Positions 43,698 through 52,147 of a stretch of DNA of 61,265 bases are shown here, in pieces (within the stretch, counting starts at the first letter, position 1; every line of letters begins with the position of its first letter). A model generated the notes under the pieces. That model worked only from the letters and a program-made list of their open reading frames with translations. It searched no databases and was not told where the DNA came from. Source of the stretch: CAZEJS01 sp964512645 (GTDB lineage: Bacteria; Actinomycetota; Geothermincolia; Fen-727; Anoxymicrobiaceae); the NCBI GenBank assembly GCA_964512645.1, contig CAZEJS010000016.1, positions 1 through 61,265 of the forward strand. The letters are read 5' to 3'. The position numbers and the translations under genes are program-made.

Positions 43698-44621
43698 TCA
43701 GATGGCGCTCGGCGGCATGTCCTGCCGCTGGTGGCTGAAGCACTCAGTGGAGAGGTAGCGGTCCCCCCTGTCGGGGAAAACCACCAGCACCGTGCCGCCG
43801 GTCATGCGGCTCGCCTGGTGGACCGCCTCGCACATCGCCGCGCCGCTGGATATCCCCACGAAGAGCCCTTCTTCGCTCACCAGCGCCCGCGACATCGTGA
43901 ACGCCGAGCGGTCGTCCACGTTGAACTTCTCGTCGATGACCGAGACGTCCATTATCGGGGGCATGTAATCCGAAAGGTTCCTCAGGCCCTGTATGCGGGA
44001 GCCGGGGAACGGCTCGACAGCCACAACCTTCACACGGGGATCGCGCTCGCGGAGCTTCCTGGACACACCCATCAGCGTCCCCCCGGTGCCCACCCCGGCG
44101 ACGAAGACGTCCACGGAGTCGGTCTGCTCCAGTATCTCCTGCCCGGTGCCCTCGTAGTGGGCGCGGACGTTGTCCGGGTTGGCGAACTGGTCGGGCATGT
44201 AGTAGCGGGGGTCATCGGCCATCGCCCGCCCGAGCTCGATGGCGCCGTTCATCCCGTCCGCCCCGGGCGTCAGTACCAGCTCGGCCCCGAACGCCTTCAG
44301 CGCCTGCTGGCGCTCCACGCTCATCGTCTCGGGCATTATTATCCTGACCGGGTAGCCCTTGACCGAGGCCACCATGGCCAGCCCTATCCCGGTGTTCCCG
44401 CTGGTGGGCTCGAGGATGGTCATGCCCGGCTTCAGCTCGCCCCGCTCCTCGGCGCCCTCGAGCATGTACAGCGCGATGCGGTCCTTCACCGAGCTGCAGG
44501 GGTTGAACCCCTCCAGCTTGGCGAGGATCCTCACCCCGGGGTTCCTGTTGAGCTTCTTTATCTCGACCACCGGCGTACGGCCGATAAGGCCGATCACGCC
44601 ATCCGCGGCGCCCTTGTTCAT
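43698..44621 (-). CDS. cysK: Cysteine synthase (PLP-dependent)
   Basis: 307 residues of beta-replacing PLP fold. The lysine that holds PLP is in NPCSSVKDR near residue 43, the substrate loop is EPTSGNTGIGLA near 70, the phosphate loop GVGTGGTLMG near 175 and ISSGAA near 260. The ending FPDRGDRYLST is typical of cysteine synthases of actinobacteria. It makes cysteine from O-acetylserine (or O-phosphoserine) and sulfide. The ATG at 44621 has GAAGGGAAG upstream and TATAAT on the minus strand at 44654-44649. It is divergent from the SRPBCC gene. Confidence 0.93.
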   Translation of the reverse strand: MNKGAADGVIGLIGRTPVVEIKKLNRNPGVRILAKLEGFNPCSSVKDRIALYMLEGAEERGELKPGMTILEPTSGNTGIGLAMVASVKGYPVRIIMPETMSVERQQALKAFGAELVLTPGADGMNGAIELGRAMADDPRYYMPDQFANPDNVRAHYEGTGQEILEQTDSVDVFVAGVGTGGTLMGVSRKLRERDPRVKVVAVEPFPGSRIQGLRNLSDYMPPIMDVSVIDEKFNVDDRSAFTMSRALVSEEGLFVGISSGAAMCEAVHQASRMTGGTVLVVFPDRGDRYLSTECFSHQRQDMPPSAI

Positions 44622-44648
44622 GTGACTTCCCTTCAGCAGCGCGCCGCA

Positions 44649-44695
44649 ATTATACATCAGCGCCGGGCCCGCCCGCGCCGTCCCTGTGCTATATT
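44649..44695. promoter_or_regulatory. Divergent promoter pair between cysK and the SRPBCC gene
   Basis: TATAAT on the minus strand (44654-44649) points to cysK, and TATATT on the plus strand (44690-44695) points to the SRPBCC gene. Both lie about 25-28 bases from their start codons. The -35 elements are not clear. Confidence 0.5.
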
Positions 44696-44718
44696 GGACC
44701 GGGCAAAGGAGGATGATG

Positions 44719-45180
44719 ATGGCCGACACCAGCAAGGCGGGGCTCACCGACTCCATCACGGTGAACGCGGACGTCGAGAAGATCACCGAAGCGCTGCTCG
44801 ACTTCGAGTCGTACCCGGAATGGATGTCCGGGGTGCTGGAGATCGAGGTGCTGAAGCGGGACCGGAAGAAACGCGGCACCCAGGTCCGCTACGTCATCGA
44901 CGCGGTGGTCATGAAGCCCGAATACGTCCTCGGCTACGCCTACAAGGAGAACCGCATCGAGATCGGCTACGTCGAAGGGGATCTGGACGACTGCGACTCC
45001 TACTACGAGTTCGAGCCGCTCGACGACGAACGCACGAAGGTCACCTACCACTACGACGTTTCCTACTCCATCCCCCGGGCGCTCCTCAACCCCATCACCA
45101 GGCGGATGCTCAAAACGGTGGACAAGAGGGTGATGAACTCCGCGCTCAAGGACCTCAAGAAGCGGGCGGAGTCTCTCTGA
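44719..45180 (+). CDS. SRPBCC/START-like lipid-binding protein (polyketide cyclase-like)
   Basis: 153 residues of the helix-grip fold: DSITVNADVEKITEALLDFESYPEWM at the start, a central sheet (TQVRYVIDAVV, ENRIEIGYVEGDLDD) and a long C-terminal helix (MNSALKDLKKRAESL). This is the COQ10/polyketide-cyclase-like group that binds hydrophobic ligands. There are three ATGs in a row (44713, 44716, 44719); the third has the best distance from GGAGG. It precedes the DUF362 gene by 3 bases, so they form an operon. The ligand is unknown. Confidence 0.9.
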   Translation: MADTSKAGLTDSITVNADVEKITEALLDFESYPEWMSGVLEIEVLKRDRKKRGTQVRYVIDAVVMKPEYVLGYAYKENRIEIGYVEGDLDDCDSYYEFEPLDDERTKVTYHYDVSYSIPRALLNPITRRMLKTVDKRVMNSALKDLKKRAESL

Positions 45181-45183
45181 GGG

Positions 45184-46347
45184 ATGGCCTCAGCCTCGCG
45201 TGAAACCCCCGACGTCGCCCTGCTCGCCTGCCGCGACTACGACCGCGGCCTGGTGGAGGAGAAGGTAGGCCGGGCGTTCGAGCTGCTGGGCGGCCCCGGG
45301 GCCTTCGTCGGCGCCGGGGAGACGGTTTTCGTCAAGGTCAACGCCGTAGTCCCCCTGGACCCCGGCAGGTGCGCCACCACCCATCCCGAGGTGGTTCGGG
45401 CGGTGGTGCTCCAGCTCGCCGGGGCGGGCGCCAGGGTTGTGATCGGCGACTCCCCCGGCGGCCCTTACAACCGCCCGGCGCTCAAGCGGACCTACGCCCG
45501 CACCGGCATCGCCGCGGTCGCCGAGGAGACCGGGGCCGGGCTCAACTACGACGTCGGGGAGGTCAGGGTCTCCCTGCCCGGGGGCGGGGCCGCCGGGAGC
45601 CTGGTCCTCTGCCGGCCGATGGTGGAGGCCGACCGGCTGGTGTCCGTCGGCAAGGCCAAGACCCACGCGTTGATGGGGTTCACCTGCGCGGTCAAGAACA
45701 TGTACGGCGCGGTGCCGGGGATGGAGAAGTTCGCCTACCACTCCCGCTTCCGTGACGAGCGCGACTTCGCGGACCTCATCGTCGACGTCGCCCTCGCCGC
45801 GAAGGCTGACCTGCACGTCGTTGACGGGGTGTGGGGGATGGAAGGCAACGGCTCGGTGTGGGGCACCCCCAGGAAGCTGGGGTTCGTGGCCGCGGGGCGC
45901 GATCCCTTCGCCCTCGACTGCCTGGTGGAGGACCTGGTCGGGCTGGAGCGGGGGTTCAACCGGCCGCTGGCCGCGGCCGTCCGGCGCGGCCTTTTCCACG
46001 GGGACCACGGCAGGATCGCCCTGGCCGGCGACGACCCGGACTCCATCCGCACCGCCGGGCTGGTGCTTCCCCGGGGGAAGGCCACGGTGAAGCGGCTGCC
46101 GGGGATACTGATGAAGGCTTACGGCTCGTTGATGTCGGTCAGGCCGTACCCCGACCCGGCAAGGTGCACCGGGTGCGGAAAATGCGCCCTGATCTGCCCG
46201 GCCGGCGCCGTAACCGTACGGGGCGGCACCGCGAGGATCGACCGCTCGCTGTGCATTGACTGTTACTGCTGCCAGGAGCTCTGCGAGTACGACGGCATCG
46301 ACTTGAAAACGCCGCTGGCCGCCCGCGCCCGCCGCTTCAGTCGGTAG
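45184..46347 (+). CDS. DUF362 protein with two 4Fe-4S clusters
   Basis: 387 residues. DUF362 covers most of the chain: FVKVNAVVPLD, THPEVVRAVV, GDSPGGP, KTHALMGFTCAVKNMYGAVPG and VVDGVWGMEGNG. The last 60 residues are a bacterial ferredoxin: CTGCGKCALICPAG near residue 329 and CIDCYCCQELCEYDG near 359, each with four cysteines for a 4Fe-4S cluster. Such proteins occur mostly in anaerobes and are presumed electron-transfer proteins of unknown reaction. It is translated right after the SRPBCC gene. The 3' end overlaps the convergent molbindin gene by 11 bases. Confidence 0.92.
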   Translation: MASASRETPDVALLACRDYDRGLVEEKVGRAFELLGGPGAFVGAGETVFVKVNAVVPLDPGRCATTHPEVVRAVVLQLAGAGARVVIGDSPGGPYNRPALKRTYARTGIAAVAEETGAGLNYDVGEVRVSLPGGGAAGSLVLCRPMVEADRLVSVGKAKTHALMGFTCAVKNMYGAVPGMEKFAYHSRFRDERDFADLIVDVALAAKADLHVVDGVWGMEGNGSVWGTPRKLGFVAAGRDPFALDCLVEDLVGLERGFNRPLAAAVRRGLFHGDHGRIALAGDDPDSIRTAGLVLPRGKATVKRLPGILMKAYGSLMSVRPYPDPARCTGCGKCALICPAGAVTVRGGTARIDRSLCIDCYCCQELCEYDGIDLKTPLAARARRFSR

Positions 46348-46546
46348 CGATCATCACGCTGGAAGCCTTGATGACCGCGTAGGCTTCCTTCCCGACCTCC
46401 AGGCCCAGCCCCTCGGCCGAGTTCTTGGTGATGACGGAGACGATCTCCTGCCCGCCGGGCAGCTCCACCGTCACCTCGGTGTTCACCACGCCCGGGACGA
46501 CGCTCCTGACAGTCCCCTTGATAACGTTTCGCGCGCTCAGCTTCAC
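46337..46546 (-). CDS. Molbindin (TOBE/Mop domain, molybdate- or tungstate-binding)
   Basis: 69 residues, a single Mop domain: KLSARNVIKGTVRSVVPGVVNTEV, then ITKNSAEGLGLEVGKEAYAVIKASSVMI. These proteins assemble into hexamers that hold molybdate or tungstate in the cytoplasm. GTG 46546 (start of KLSARN) has GGAGGTG about 7 bases upstream; GTG 46555 is an alternative. It stands next to genes with a molybdenum/tungsten-cofactor theme at 46.8-58.5 kb, which supports a shared role. The 3' end overlaps the DUF362 gene tail to tail. Confidence 0.9.
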   Translation of the reverse strand: MKLSARNVIKGTVRSVVPGVVNTEVTVELPGGQEIVSVITKNSAEGLGLEVGKEAYAVIKASSVMIATD

Positions 46547-46745
46547 CGCGACCACCTCCGCTCGGGCTTACCGGCCCGCGCCTCCGCGCGGGGAGGACCC
46601 GCCCAGTCGTTTACCGGTTATATTATCCCGCGGGAGTGCGAAACCTTCCACCCGGCCCGCTGCGGCCCCCGGGGTGGCCCGGTACGGGCGGCGGAGGATA
46701 CGCCGGGGAAGAAGGGGACTTTCGCCCCCTTCTCGCACCGACGAA

Positions 46746-46764
46746 AGTGAGGGGGGACCTCACT
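46746..46764 (-). terminator. Hairpin downstream of the first surface-repeat gene
   Basis: AGTGAGG (46746-46752) pairs with CCTCACT (46758-46764) 16 bases after the stop of the gene at 46780, with TTTCG following on the minus strand. A second hairpin (about 46707-46731, AGAAGGGG/CCCCTTCT) lies just beyond. Together they probably end this transcript. Nothing else is visible in 46547-46745. Confidence 0.55.
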
Positions 46765-46779
46765 AAACTGACTCGTTGT

Positions 46780-49131
46780 CTACCAGTCGAGGAACCCTTT
46801 AGAGCAGTGGCCTTCCGTCCGGCCGTTCCAGTACACGGCCCGCTCGACGACCACCGGTGCGGTGGAGTTCAGCCGGGCCGAGACCTGCATGTTCGCCCCG
46901 ACGTCCTCGAACTCGTTTACCGTTACCCGCTTGCCCGCCGGTACGGAGAGCGGCGCCCTCTCGACGGGTCCCTGGCCGGTGAGGTAGGTGATGTAGACCA
47001 GCGCGTCGGACGTGCCCGGGTTCTGGATGCAGATCCAGCTCTCGAAGCCGCCGTCGGTCGCTCCCTCGGCGAGCACCGAGCGGAACTTCGCCGCGTCCAC
47101 CGCGTTCTCGCAGGTCCCTCCGGTGCGCCCGTTCCAGTAAACGGAGCGCTCGGCGATTATCGGCCGGTCAGAGGTGACCCTGGTGGACACCTGCACGTCG
47201 TTGGGCAGGGCGTCGGCGACGTTCACGCTCTTGCGCGAGTTCGCCGGTATCTCCACTTCCGGCCCGGGCTGCGGGCCGGCTTCGTTCATGTAGGTTATCG
47301 TGGCCTTCGCCGGCTTGTCGCCGGGGTTCTGCAGCAGCACCCAGGTCTCGAACCCGTTGGCGGTGCACCCCTCGGCCATGAACCAGCTCCTGCCGGGCGC
47401 GGTAACGCCCACCGCGTCGTGGCCGGCCTTCCTTCCCAGCCAGTACATGGCGCGCTCGGCGATGACCGGCACGTCGGCCTGCACACGGGTGGAGACGTTC
47501 CAGTCGCCGGGCAGCTTGTCGGCCACGTTGACGGTCATCCTGGAGTGGGGCGCCATGGTGAATTTCGGCCCGTTGACGGCGCCGCCCGCGTTCATGTAAG
47601 TGACCGTGACCACCGCCGGCTGGTCGCCGGGGTTCTGCACCAGCACCCAGGTCTCGAACCCCTCGGCGGTGCAGCCCTCGGCCAGGTACCAGTTCTCGGA
47701 CGCCCGGTTGACGCCGGAGGCGCAGTGCCCGCCGGCCTTGTCGTTCCAGTACATCGCCCTCTCGACCACCAGGGAGTCGCCCTCGTGGCCCTCGACCCTG
47801 GCGGAGACGTTCTTGCCGTCCCCCACCGCGTCGTTGACCTTGACCGTGGCCCTGGACATCGGATCGACGTCCAGGTTCTGCACCTTGTTGCCCTCGCCCT
47901 CTATCATGTAGGTGATCTTGACCCTGGTCTTCCAGGGGTTGGGGTTCCCTATGCAGATCCACTCCTCGAACCCGCCGCCGGTGTACCCCTCGGCGAGGTA
48001 CCAGGTGGAGGGCACGTTCCGGGGGTTGATGTTCCCGCAGAAGATGAGCCTGTCGGCGGGGACGTTCTTGCCGTTCGGCCCATCGTCGCCGTTCGGGCTG
48101 GGGTCGATCCGCAGGACGCGGAGCGCCTTGACCCAGTCGGGCTTGTTGGTGTCGTTGTAGCCGGTCTGGGGCCTGGCCAGCATCAGCGGGCCTTCTTTCA
48201 GGTCCTTGCCGTCCTCGCTCCAGGCCACCAGCATCTGGTTGCCGTCCGGGTACGTCTTCATCGCCTGGTCCATCGTGAAGGCCGCCGAGTAGCCGTCTCC
48301 CGCGGAGGCGCGGACGACCTTGGAGCCTCCCAGGAGACCGATGGGCTCGTTAAGCAGGAACGGCAGCGGGATGCCGGTGAGCTTCGACTGCCCGTGGGTC
48401 GGGAAGGTGTTCAGCCACTTGTAGGTGCCCGAGTAGCTCATTATCGACTTGACCTGCTGCACGGTCATCGTCCGCCGGTTGTGTATGTTCCCGTAGATGA
48501 CCAGTTGGCCCGCAGGCAGCTTCGCCATTTCCGGCGTGGGCAGGCCGGGCGGCGTCGGCTGTACCTCGATGGCCCTGACCTGCCGGACAGCCCTGTTGAA
48601 GTTCTCCGTTCCCACGCCGTGCTTCCCGATTACCTTCTGGGGAATTATCAGCCTGAAGGGCCCCTCTTCGTCGGTGAGCTCCTCGTAGGGCCCGCCTTTC
48701 TTCTCGTCCGAGCCCTTCTTCCAGGCCATGATGGTGTGGAGCCCGTGGGGGTTGGTCATCCGCAGCTCCTCCAGCGTCAGCGTGGTGGAGTAGCCGTCGG
48801 TAGCGATCACCTTGATGCCGGTGGTGCCGTCCTTGAGCCCCACCTCGGTGTCCAGGAGGTACGAAAACGGGACGCCGAACCACTCCTGCTCGAAGTAGGT
48901 GAACGGCGGCGAGGCTTTCAGCAGGGTGTAATTCCCACCCTCGTATGGCATGGACTTGAGGTCGGCCCTCAGGAAGTTCCGGTAGTTCGGCGTCGCGCCG
49001 GTCGCCGCGTCGATGCGCGCGGCGTCACCGGCCGCCCGCGCTCCGGCGGACACAGCCAGGGCCGGCACCATGCCCAGCGCCAGAAGCGCCACCATCGCCA
49101 GGCAGATCATCCTCTTCTTCGACAACGTCAT
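46780..49131 (-). CDS. Secreted protein: two sulfite-oxidase-like domains plus four YLAEG surface repeats
   Basis: 783 residues. A signal peptide ends near residue 35. Two domains (about 48-195 and 205-350) resemble the sulfite-oxidase/molybdopterin-binding fold: DLKSMP, EWFGVPFSYLLD, IATDGYSTTLTLEEL, GPFRLIIPQ, and again in the second. Neither shows the cysteine that normally holds molybdenum. Four repeats of about 95 residues follow, each opening like WYLAEGCTANGFETWVLLQNP and closing with VERAMYW. They look like surface beta modules. The transcript carries a Moco-riboswitch-like leader (49453-49551). ATG 49131 abuts GAGGGGGG, so TTG 49125 is an alternative start. Confidence 0.88.
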   Translation of the reverse strand: MTLSKKRMICLAMVALLALGMVPALAVSAGARAAGDAARIDAATGATPNYRNFLRADLKSMPYEGGNYTLLKASPPFTYFEQEWFGVPFSYLLDTEVGLKDGTTGIKVIATDGYSTTLTLEELRMTNPHGLHTIMAWKKGSDEKKGGPYEELTDEEGPFRLIIPQKVIGKHGVGTENFNRAVRQVRAIEVQPTPPGLPTPEMAKLPAGQLVIYGNIHNRRTMTVQQVKSIMSYSGTYKWLNTFPTHGQSKLTGIPLPFLLNEPIGLLGGSKVVRASAGDGYSAAFTMDQAMKTYPDGNQMLVAWSEDGKDLKEGPLMLARPQTGYNDTNKPDWVKALRVLRIDPSPNGDDGPNGKNVPADRLIFCGNINPRNVPSTWYLAEGYTGGGFEEWICIGNPNPWKTRVKITYMIEGEGNKVQNLDVDPMSRATVKVNDAVGDGKNVSARVEGHEGDSLVVERAMYWNDKAGGHCASGVNRASENWYLAEGCTAEGFETWVLVQNPGDQPAVVTVTYMNAGGAVNGPKFTMAPHSRMTVNVADKLPGDWNVSTRVQADVPVIAERAMYWLGRKAGHDAVGVTAPGRSWFMAEGCTANGFETWVLLQNPGDKPAKATITYMNEAGPQPGPEVEIPANSRKSVNVADALPNDVQVSTRVTSDRPIIAERSVYWNGRTGGTCENAVDAAKFRSVLAEGATDGGFESWICIQNPGTSDALVYITYLTGQGPVERAPLSVPAGKRVTVNEFEDVGANMQVSARLNSTAPVVVERAVYWNGRTEGHCSKGFLDW

Positions 49132-49404
49132 CCCCCCTCGACTCGATCGACTTCCGCTGAAGACGTCGTGGCCGCCGGCCGGAGCTCCTGCCGGCTCTTC
49201 GACGGCGAAGGCTCGTCGCGTGCCTGGGGGAACGTGCCCCCCCGGTTGCCCTATCCCGTGCCCGCAGCGGCCCTACCCGTGCGGCGGCGCGTGAACCGGC
49301 GGCCACTCAACGTCTTGCTTCCACGGTCTTCCGACGCCCCGCTGGACGTCCCGGATGGGTTTGATAACAGGTGATCGCGCTCCCGCGCATGGAACCCGCC
49401 GACA
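49132..49404 (-). other. Long leader between terminator and coding start
   Basis: About 270 bases of 5' leader on the minus strand between the terminator hairpin and the gene at 49131. It can form GC-rich hairpins (for example near 49170-49200), but I see no gene; a 32-codon frame starting near 49405 has no ribosome site. It could hold a second control element. Confidence 0.4.
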
Positions 49405-49434
49405 TGAAAAAGGCACCCTCGGGAAGGGTGCCCT
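49405..49434 (-). terminator. Terminator of the first Moco-riboswitch-like leader
   Basis: On the minus strand a 7-bp stem (GGCACCC and GGGTGCC, 49432-49426 with 49418-49412) is followed by T5 (49411-49407). It lies about 20 bases after the structured RNA at 49453-49551 and well before the coding start, so it fits a transcription-attenuation platform. Confidence 0.75.
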
Positions 49435-49452
49435 GAATCGCCGGCCGGTGCT

Positions 49453-49551
49453 GGTCTTCCTTTCCAAGCGCGGGAGGCGGAGCCGTTTCCAGCTCAACCC
49501 TATCGGCAGTCCGCCTTAGCTTCCGCCTTAGGCGGGTCTGCTCGGAAAACC
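49453..49551 (-). promoter_or_regulatory. Moco/Tuco-riboswitch-like element 1
   Basis: A 99-base structured RNA on the minus strand. The outer stem GGTTTTCC/GGAAGACC (8 bp, one wobble) encloses a P2 arm (GCAG/CTGC with an inner CCGCC/GGCGG hairpin), the string CCGATAGGG, a third hairpin and the core GCCTCCCG-CGCTT-GGAAAGG. I recall the E. coli moaA leader having the same core with the same 5-base spacing (CGCCUCCCG-UAUCU-GGAAAGG). Two more copies at 55158-55259 and 55444-55543 share it with compensating stem changes. It lies downstream of a promoter and upstream of a terminator. Confidence 0.82.
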
Positions 49552-49564
49552 CTTCCGGTTGCAG

Positions 49565-49593
49565 AATCTAGCATTACGACCTGCGATAGTCAA
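49565..49593 (-). promoter_or_regulatory. Promoter of riboswitch-like element 1
   Basis: On the minus strand TTGACT (49593-49588), a 17-base spacer and TAGATT (49570-49565). Transcription would begin near 49558, a few bases before the outer stem of the RNA element. Confidence 0.75.
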
Positions 49594-49650
49594 GCGGACC
49601 GGCTTTCGGACACATTTTTCATTGGCGCAGCGGGACGACCCCGGAAAGGG

Positions 49651-49675
49651 GGAGGGGGCCCATGTGGCCCCCTCC
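49651..49675 (-). terminator. 10-bp hairpin after the second surface-repeat gene
   Basis: GGAGGGGGCC (49651-49660) pairs perfectly with GGCCCCCTCC (49666-49675), 29 bases after the stop at 49704. On the minus strand it is followed by CCCTTTCC, a weak T-run. It probably ends the two-gene transcript that begins at 55042. Confidence 0.55.
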
Positions 49676-49703
49676 GCTGCGTTGCAGTCTGCGGGTCCGG
49701 GTC

Positions 49704-52052
49704 TCACCAGGTGGGGAACCCGTGCGAGCAGCTCCCGTCGGCTTCGCGCCCGGCCCAGTAGATGGCCCTTTCCACCACCACCGGCGCGCTGGCGTTGACG
49801 TCCGCGGACACCTGCCAGTCGGCGCCGACGTCATCCTCCTCGTTCAAGGTCACCCTGGTGCCCGCGGGCAGGGCCAGCGGCGCGCGCTGCTTCGCGCCCT
49901 CGCTGGTGAGGTAGGTGACGTACACCGTGGCGTCGGAGGGCCCGGGGTTCTGGATCAGCAGCCAGGTCTCGAACCCGCCCGCGGTCGAGCCCTCCGCGAG
50001 CAGGGAGCGGAACTTCGGCGCGTCCACCGCGGTCTCGGCGTGGCCTCCCAGCCTGCCGCCCCAGTAAACCGCCCGCTCCGCCACCACAGGCCTGTCCGAG
50101 CTGATCGCCGCGGATACCTGCCAGTTCTCCGGCAGCGCCTCGGCCACGTTGACGGTGGCCCGGGAGCGCGCCGGCAGGTCGAGCGCCGGGCCCTCCTTCG
50201 GGCCGGTCGCGTCCATGTAGTTGACCTTAACCTTCGCGGCCTCGTCGCCGGGGTTCTGGATGAGCAGCCAGGTCTCGAACCCTCCCGCGGTGCACCCCTC
50301 GGCGAGGTACCATTCGGTGCCGGCGCGGGGCAGGCCCGTGGCGCAGGTGCCGGCCCGCCGTCCCCCCCAGTACATGGCGCGCTCGGCGATGATCGGCCGG
50401 TCGGAGGCGACCCGCGTCGATACCTGGACGTCGTTCGGCAGAGTGGTCGCCACGTTGATGGTCCTGCGCGACTTCGGAGGCAGGTTGACCGTAGGCCCGT
50501 CCACCGGCCCCTGCGCGTTCATGTACGTCACCGTGGCCGTGGCCTCGGCTTCGCCGGGGTTCTGCAGCAGCACCCAGGTCTCGAAGCCGTTGGCGGTGCA
50601 CCCCTCGGCCAGGTACCAGTCGGCGGAGGGCCTGCTGACCCCCGCGGCGCAGTGTCCGCCGCCGCGGCCGTTCCAGTACATCGCCCTCTCGGCGATGATT
50701 GAGTCCCCGTGGTATCCCTCGACGGTGATGGAGACGTTCCTGTCCGGGCCGACGATATCGTTGACCTTCACCGTTGTGCGCGAGCGGGCGGCGACCTTGA
50801 ACCTCTGCTCCTGGTTCTCCTGCCCCTCTATCATGTAGGTGATTATGGCCTGAGTCTCCCAGCTGTTGGGGTTGCCTACGCAGAGGAACTCCTCGAAGCC
50901 ACCCCCGGTGTACCCCTCGGCGAGGTGCCAGAAGTTGGGCACGTTGCGCGGGTCGGACATCCCGCACACTATGACCCTGTCTTTGGGGACCAGCGCCGGG
51001 TCGGGGGCGTCGGCGTCCGCGAGCGGCTTCACCTTCAGGACCCTGACGTTCCTGGTCCAGAACTGCTTGTTGCTGTCGGCCGGGTCCCTTTGGGGCCTGA
51101 CGGTCATCAGCGGCCCCTCGCGGGGCTCCGGCTTGAGCTCGCCGTCGACGTTCCAGGCCAGCAGGAACGGCAGCCCGCCGGGCGTGGCCCTCACCTCCTC
51201 CAGGGTGAAGGACTCCCTGTGGTCGTCGCTCGCCACCACCTCCAGCCCGCTGGCGGACGGGAGCGTCCCGGCGACCTCGTCGATCAGGTGCGCCAGCGGT
51301 ATCCCGGTGCACGTCGGCGTCCCGGAGTTTCCGCTCTTGAGCCACCGGTACTTCCCGGTGTACCGCTTGATCGACTTGAGCTGGTCCACCGTGAACGACC
51401 GCCTGTTGAGCACGTTGCCGTACACCAGCACCTGCCCGGCCGGGACCGTAGCCGGATTCACCGACAGGAGCCCCGGCGGGGTCGGGATGACCTCGATAGC
51501 CCGGACCTGGCTGACGGACATCTTCCAGTTGGGGCTCCCCGACGGGCGGGGCCCCGGCGTCGGCGACTGGGGCACGACCAGGCGGAAAGGCCCCTCGCTC
51601 TCGTCGAGCTCCGTGTAGGGCCCCCCGGCCTTGTTCACCGCCCCCTTCCGCCAGCCCAGCAGCGCGGAAAGGCCCTGGGCGTTGACGCCCCTCATCTCGT
51701 CGGGCGACAGCGTCACCGCGTACCCGTCGGCGCCGACCACCTTGATCCCGGTGGTCCCCTGCTTCAGGCCCACCTCTACGTCCAGGAGGTACGACAGCTT
51801 GAGCCCGTACCACTCCTGCTCGAAGTAAGTGTAGGGCGCCTTGTCCTTGAGGAAGGAGTAGCGGCCGCCGGCCTCCGGCATCCCTTTCATGTCCCTCTCG
51901 GGGAAAGTCCTGTAGTTGGGGGTCGCCCCGGTTGAAGCGTCCACCCGCCTGCCCCCGCCTTCCGCGGCCGCGGCCCCCGCCGCCGCCAGCGGCAGGAGCG
52001 ACGCGGCCAGCAGCGCCGCCAGGAACAAGTTCAACCACCCGCGTTTCTTCAT
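49704..52052 (-). CDS. Secreted paralogue: two sulfite-oxidase-like domains plus four YLAEG repeats
   Basis: 782 residues, clearly a paralogue of the product at 46780-49131 with the same layout: signal peptide to about residue 33, domains at about 40-190 (DMKGMP, EWYGLKLSYLLD, VGADGYAVTLSPDEM, GPFRLVVPQ) and 205-345, then four repeats (WHLAEG, WYLAEG, WYLAEG, SLLAEG), ending CSHGFPTW against CSKGFLDW in the sister. No molybdenum-ligand cysteine is evident. ATG 52052 has GGAGAGG upstream; TTG 52073 is the longer option. It has no promoter or riboswitch copy of its own; it follows the propeller gene by 95 bases and is probably co-transcribed. Confidence 0.88.
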   Translation of the reverse strand: MKKRGWLNLFLAALLAASLLPLAAAGAAAAEGGGRRVDASTGATPNYRTFPERDMKGMPEAGGRYSFLKDKAPYTYFEQEWYGLKLSYLLDVEVGLKQGTTGIKVVGADGYAVTLSPDEMRGVNAQGLSALLGWRKGAVNKAGGPYTELDESEGPFRLVVPQSPTPGPRPSGSPNWKMSVSQVRAIEVIPTPPGLLSVNPATVPAGQVLVYGNVLNRRSFTVDQLKSIKRYTGKYRWLKSGNSGTPTCTGIPLAHLIDEVAGTLPSASGLEVVASDDHRESFTLEEVRATPGGLPFLLAWNVDGELKPEPREGPLMTVRPQRDPADSNKQFWTRNVRVLKVKPLADADAPDPALVPKDRVIVCGMSDPRNVPNFWHLAEGYTGGGFEEFLCVGNPNSWETQAIITYMIEGQENQEQRFKVAARSRTTVKVNDIVGPDRNVSITVEGYHGDSIIAERAMYWNGRGGGHCAAGVSRPSADWYLAEGCTANGFETWVLLQNPGEAEATATVTYMNAQGPVDGPTVNLPPKSRRTINVATTLPNDVQVSTRVASDRPIIAERAMYWGGRRAGTCATGLPRAGTEWYLAEGCTAGGFETWLLIQNPGDEAAKVKVNYMDATGPKEGPALDLPARSRATVNVAEALPENWQVSAAISSDRPVVAERAVYWGGRLGGHAETAVDAPKFRSLLAEGSTAGGFETWLLIQNPGPSDATVYVTYLTSEGAKQRAPLALPAGTRVTLNEEDDVGADWQVSADVNASAPVVVERAIYWAGREADGSCSHGFPTW

Positions 52053-52095
52053 GCCCTCTCCTCTCCGCTCCAATGCCGGCGCCGTTCACGTGAAG

Positions 52096-52120
52096 GCGCC
52101 CGCCCTCATGGGGCGGGCGC
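52096..52120 (-). terminator. 10-bp hairpin between propeller gene and second surface-repeat gene
   Basis: GCGCCCGCCC (52096-52105) and GGGCGGGCGC (52111-52120) are perfect complements around 5 bases. The pyrimidine tract is on the plus-strand side, so on the minus-strand mRNA it is more likely a processing or stabilising hairpin than a full stop. Confidence 0.5.
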
Positions 52121-52147
52121 TCTTCTCTTCAGCTTGCCTGCCGGGGC

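Noticed and set aside
49453..49551. Considered c-di-GMP-I, cobalamin or c-di-AMP riboswitch for the repeated leader RNA
   Set aside because: The conserved strings of those classes as I remember them are absent, while the GCCTCCCG-5-GGAAAGG core and the gene context fit the Moco motif better.
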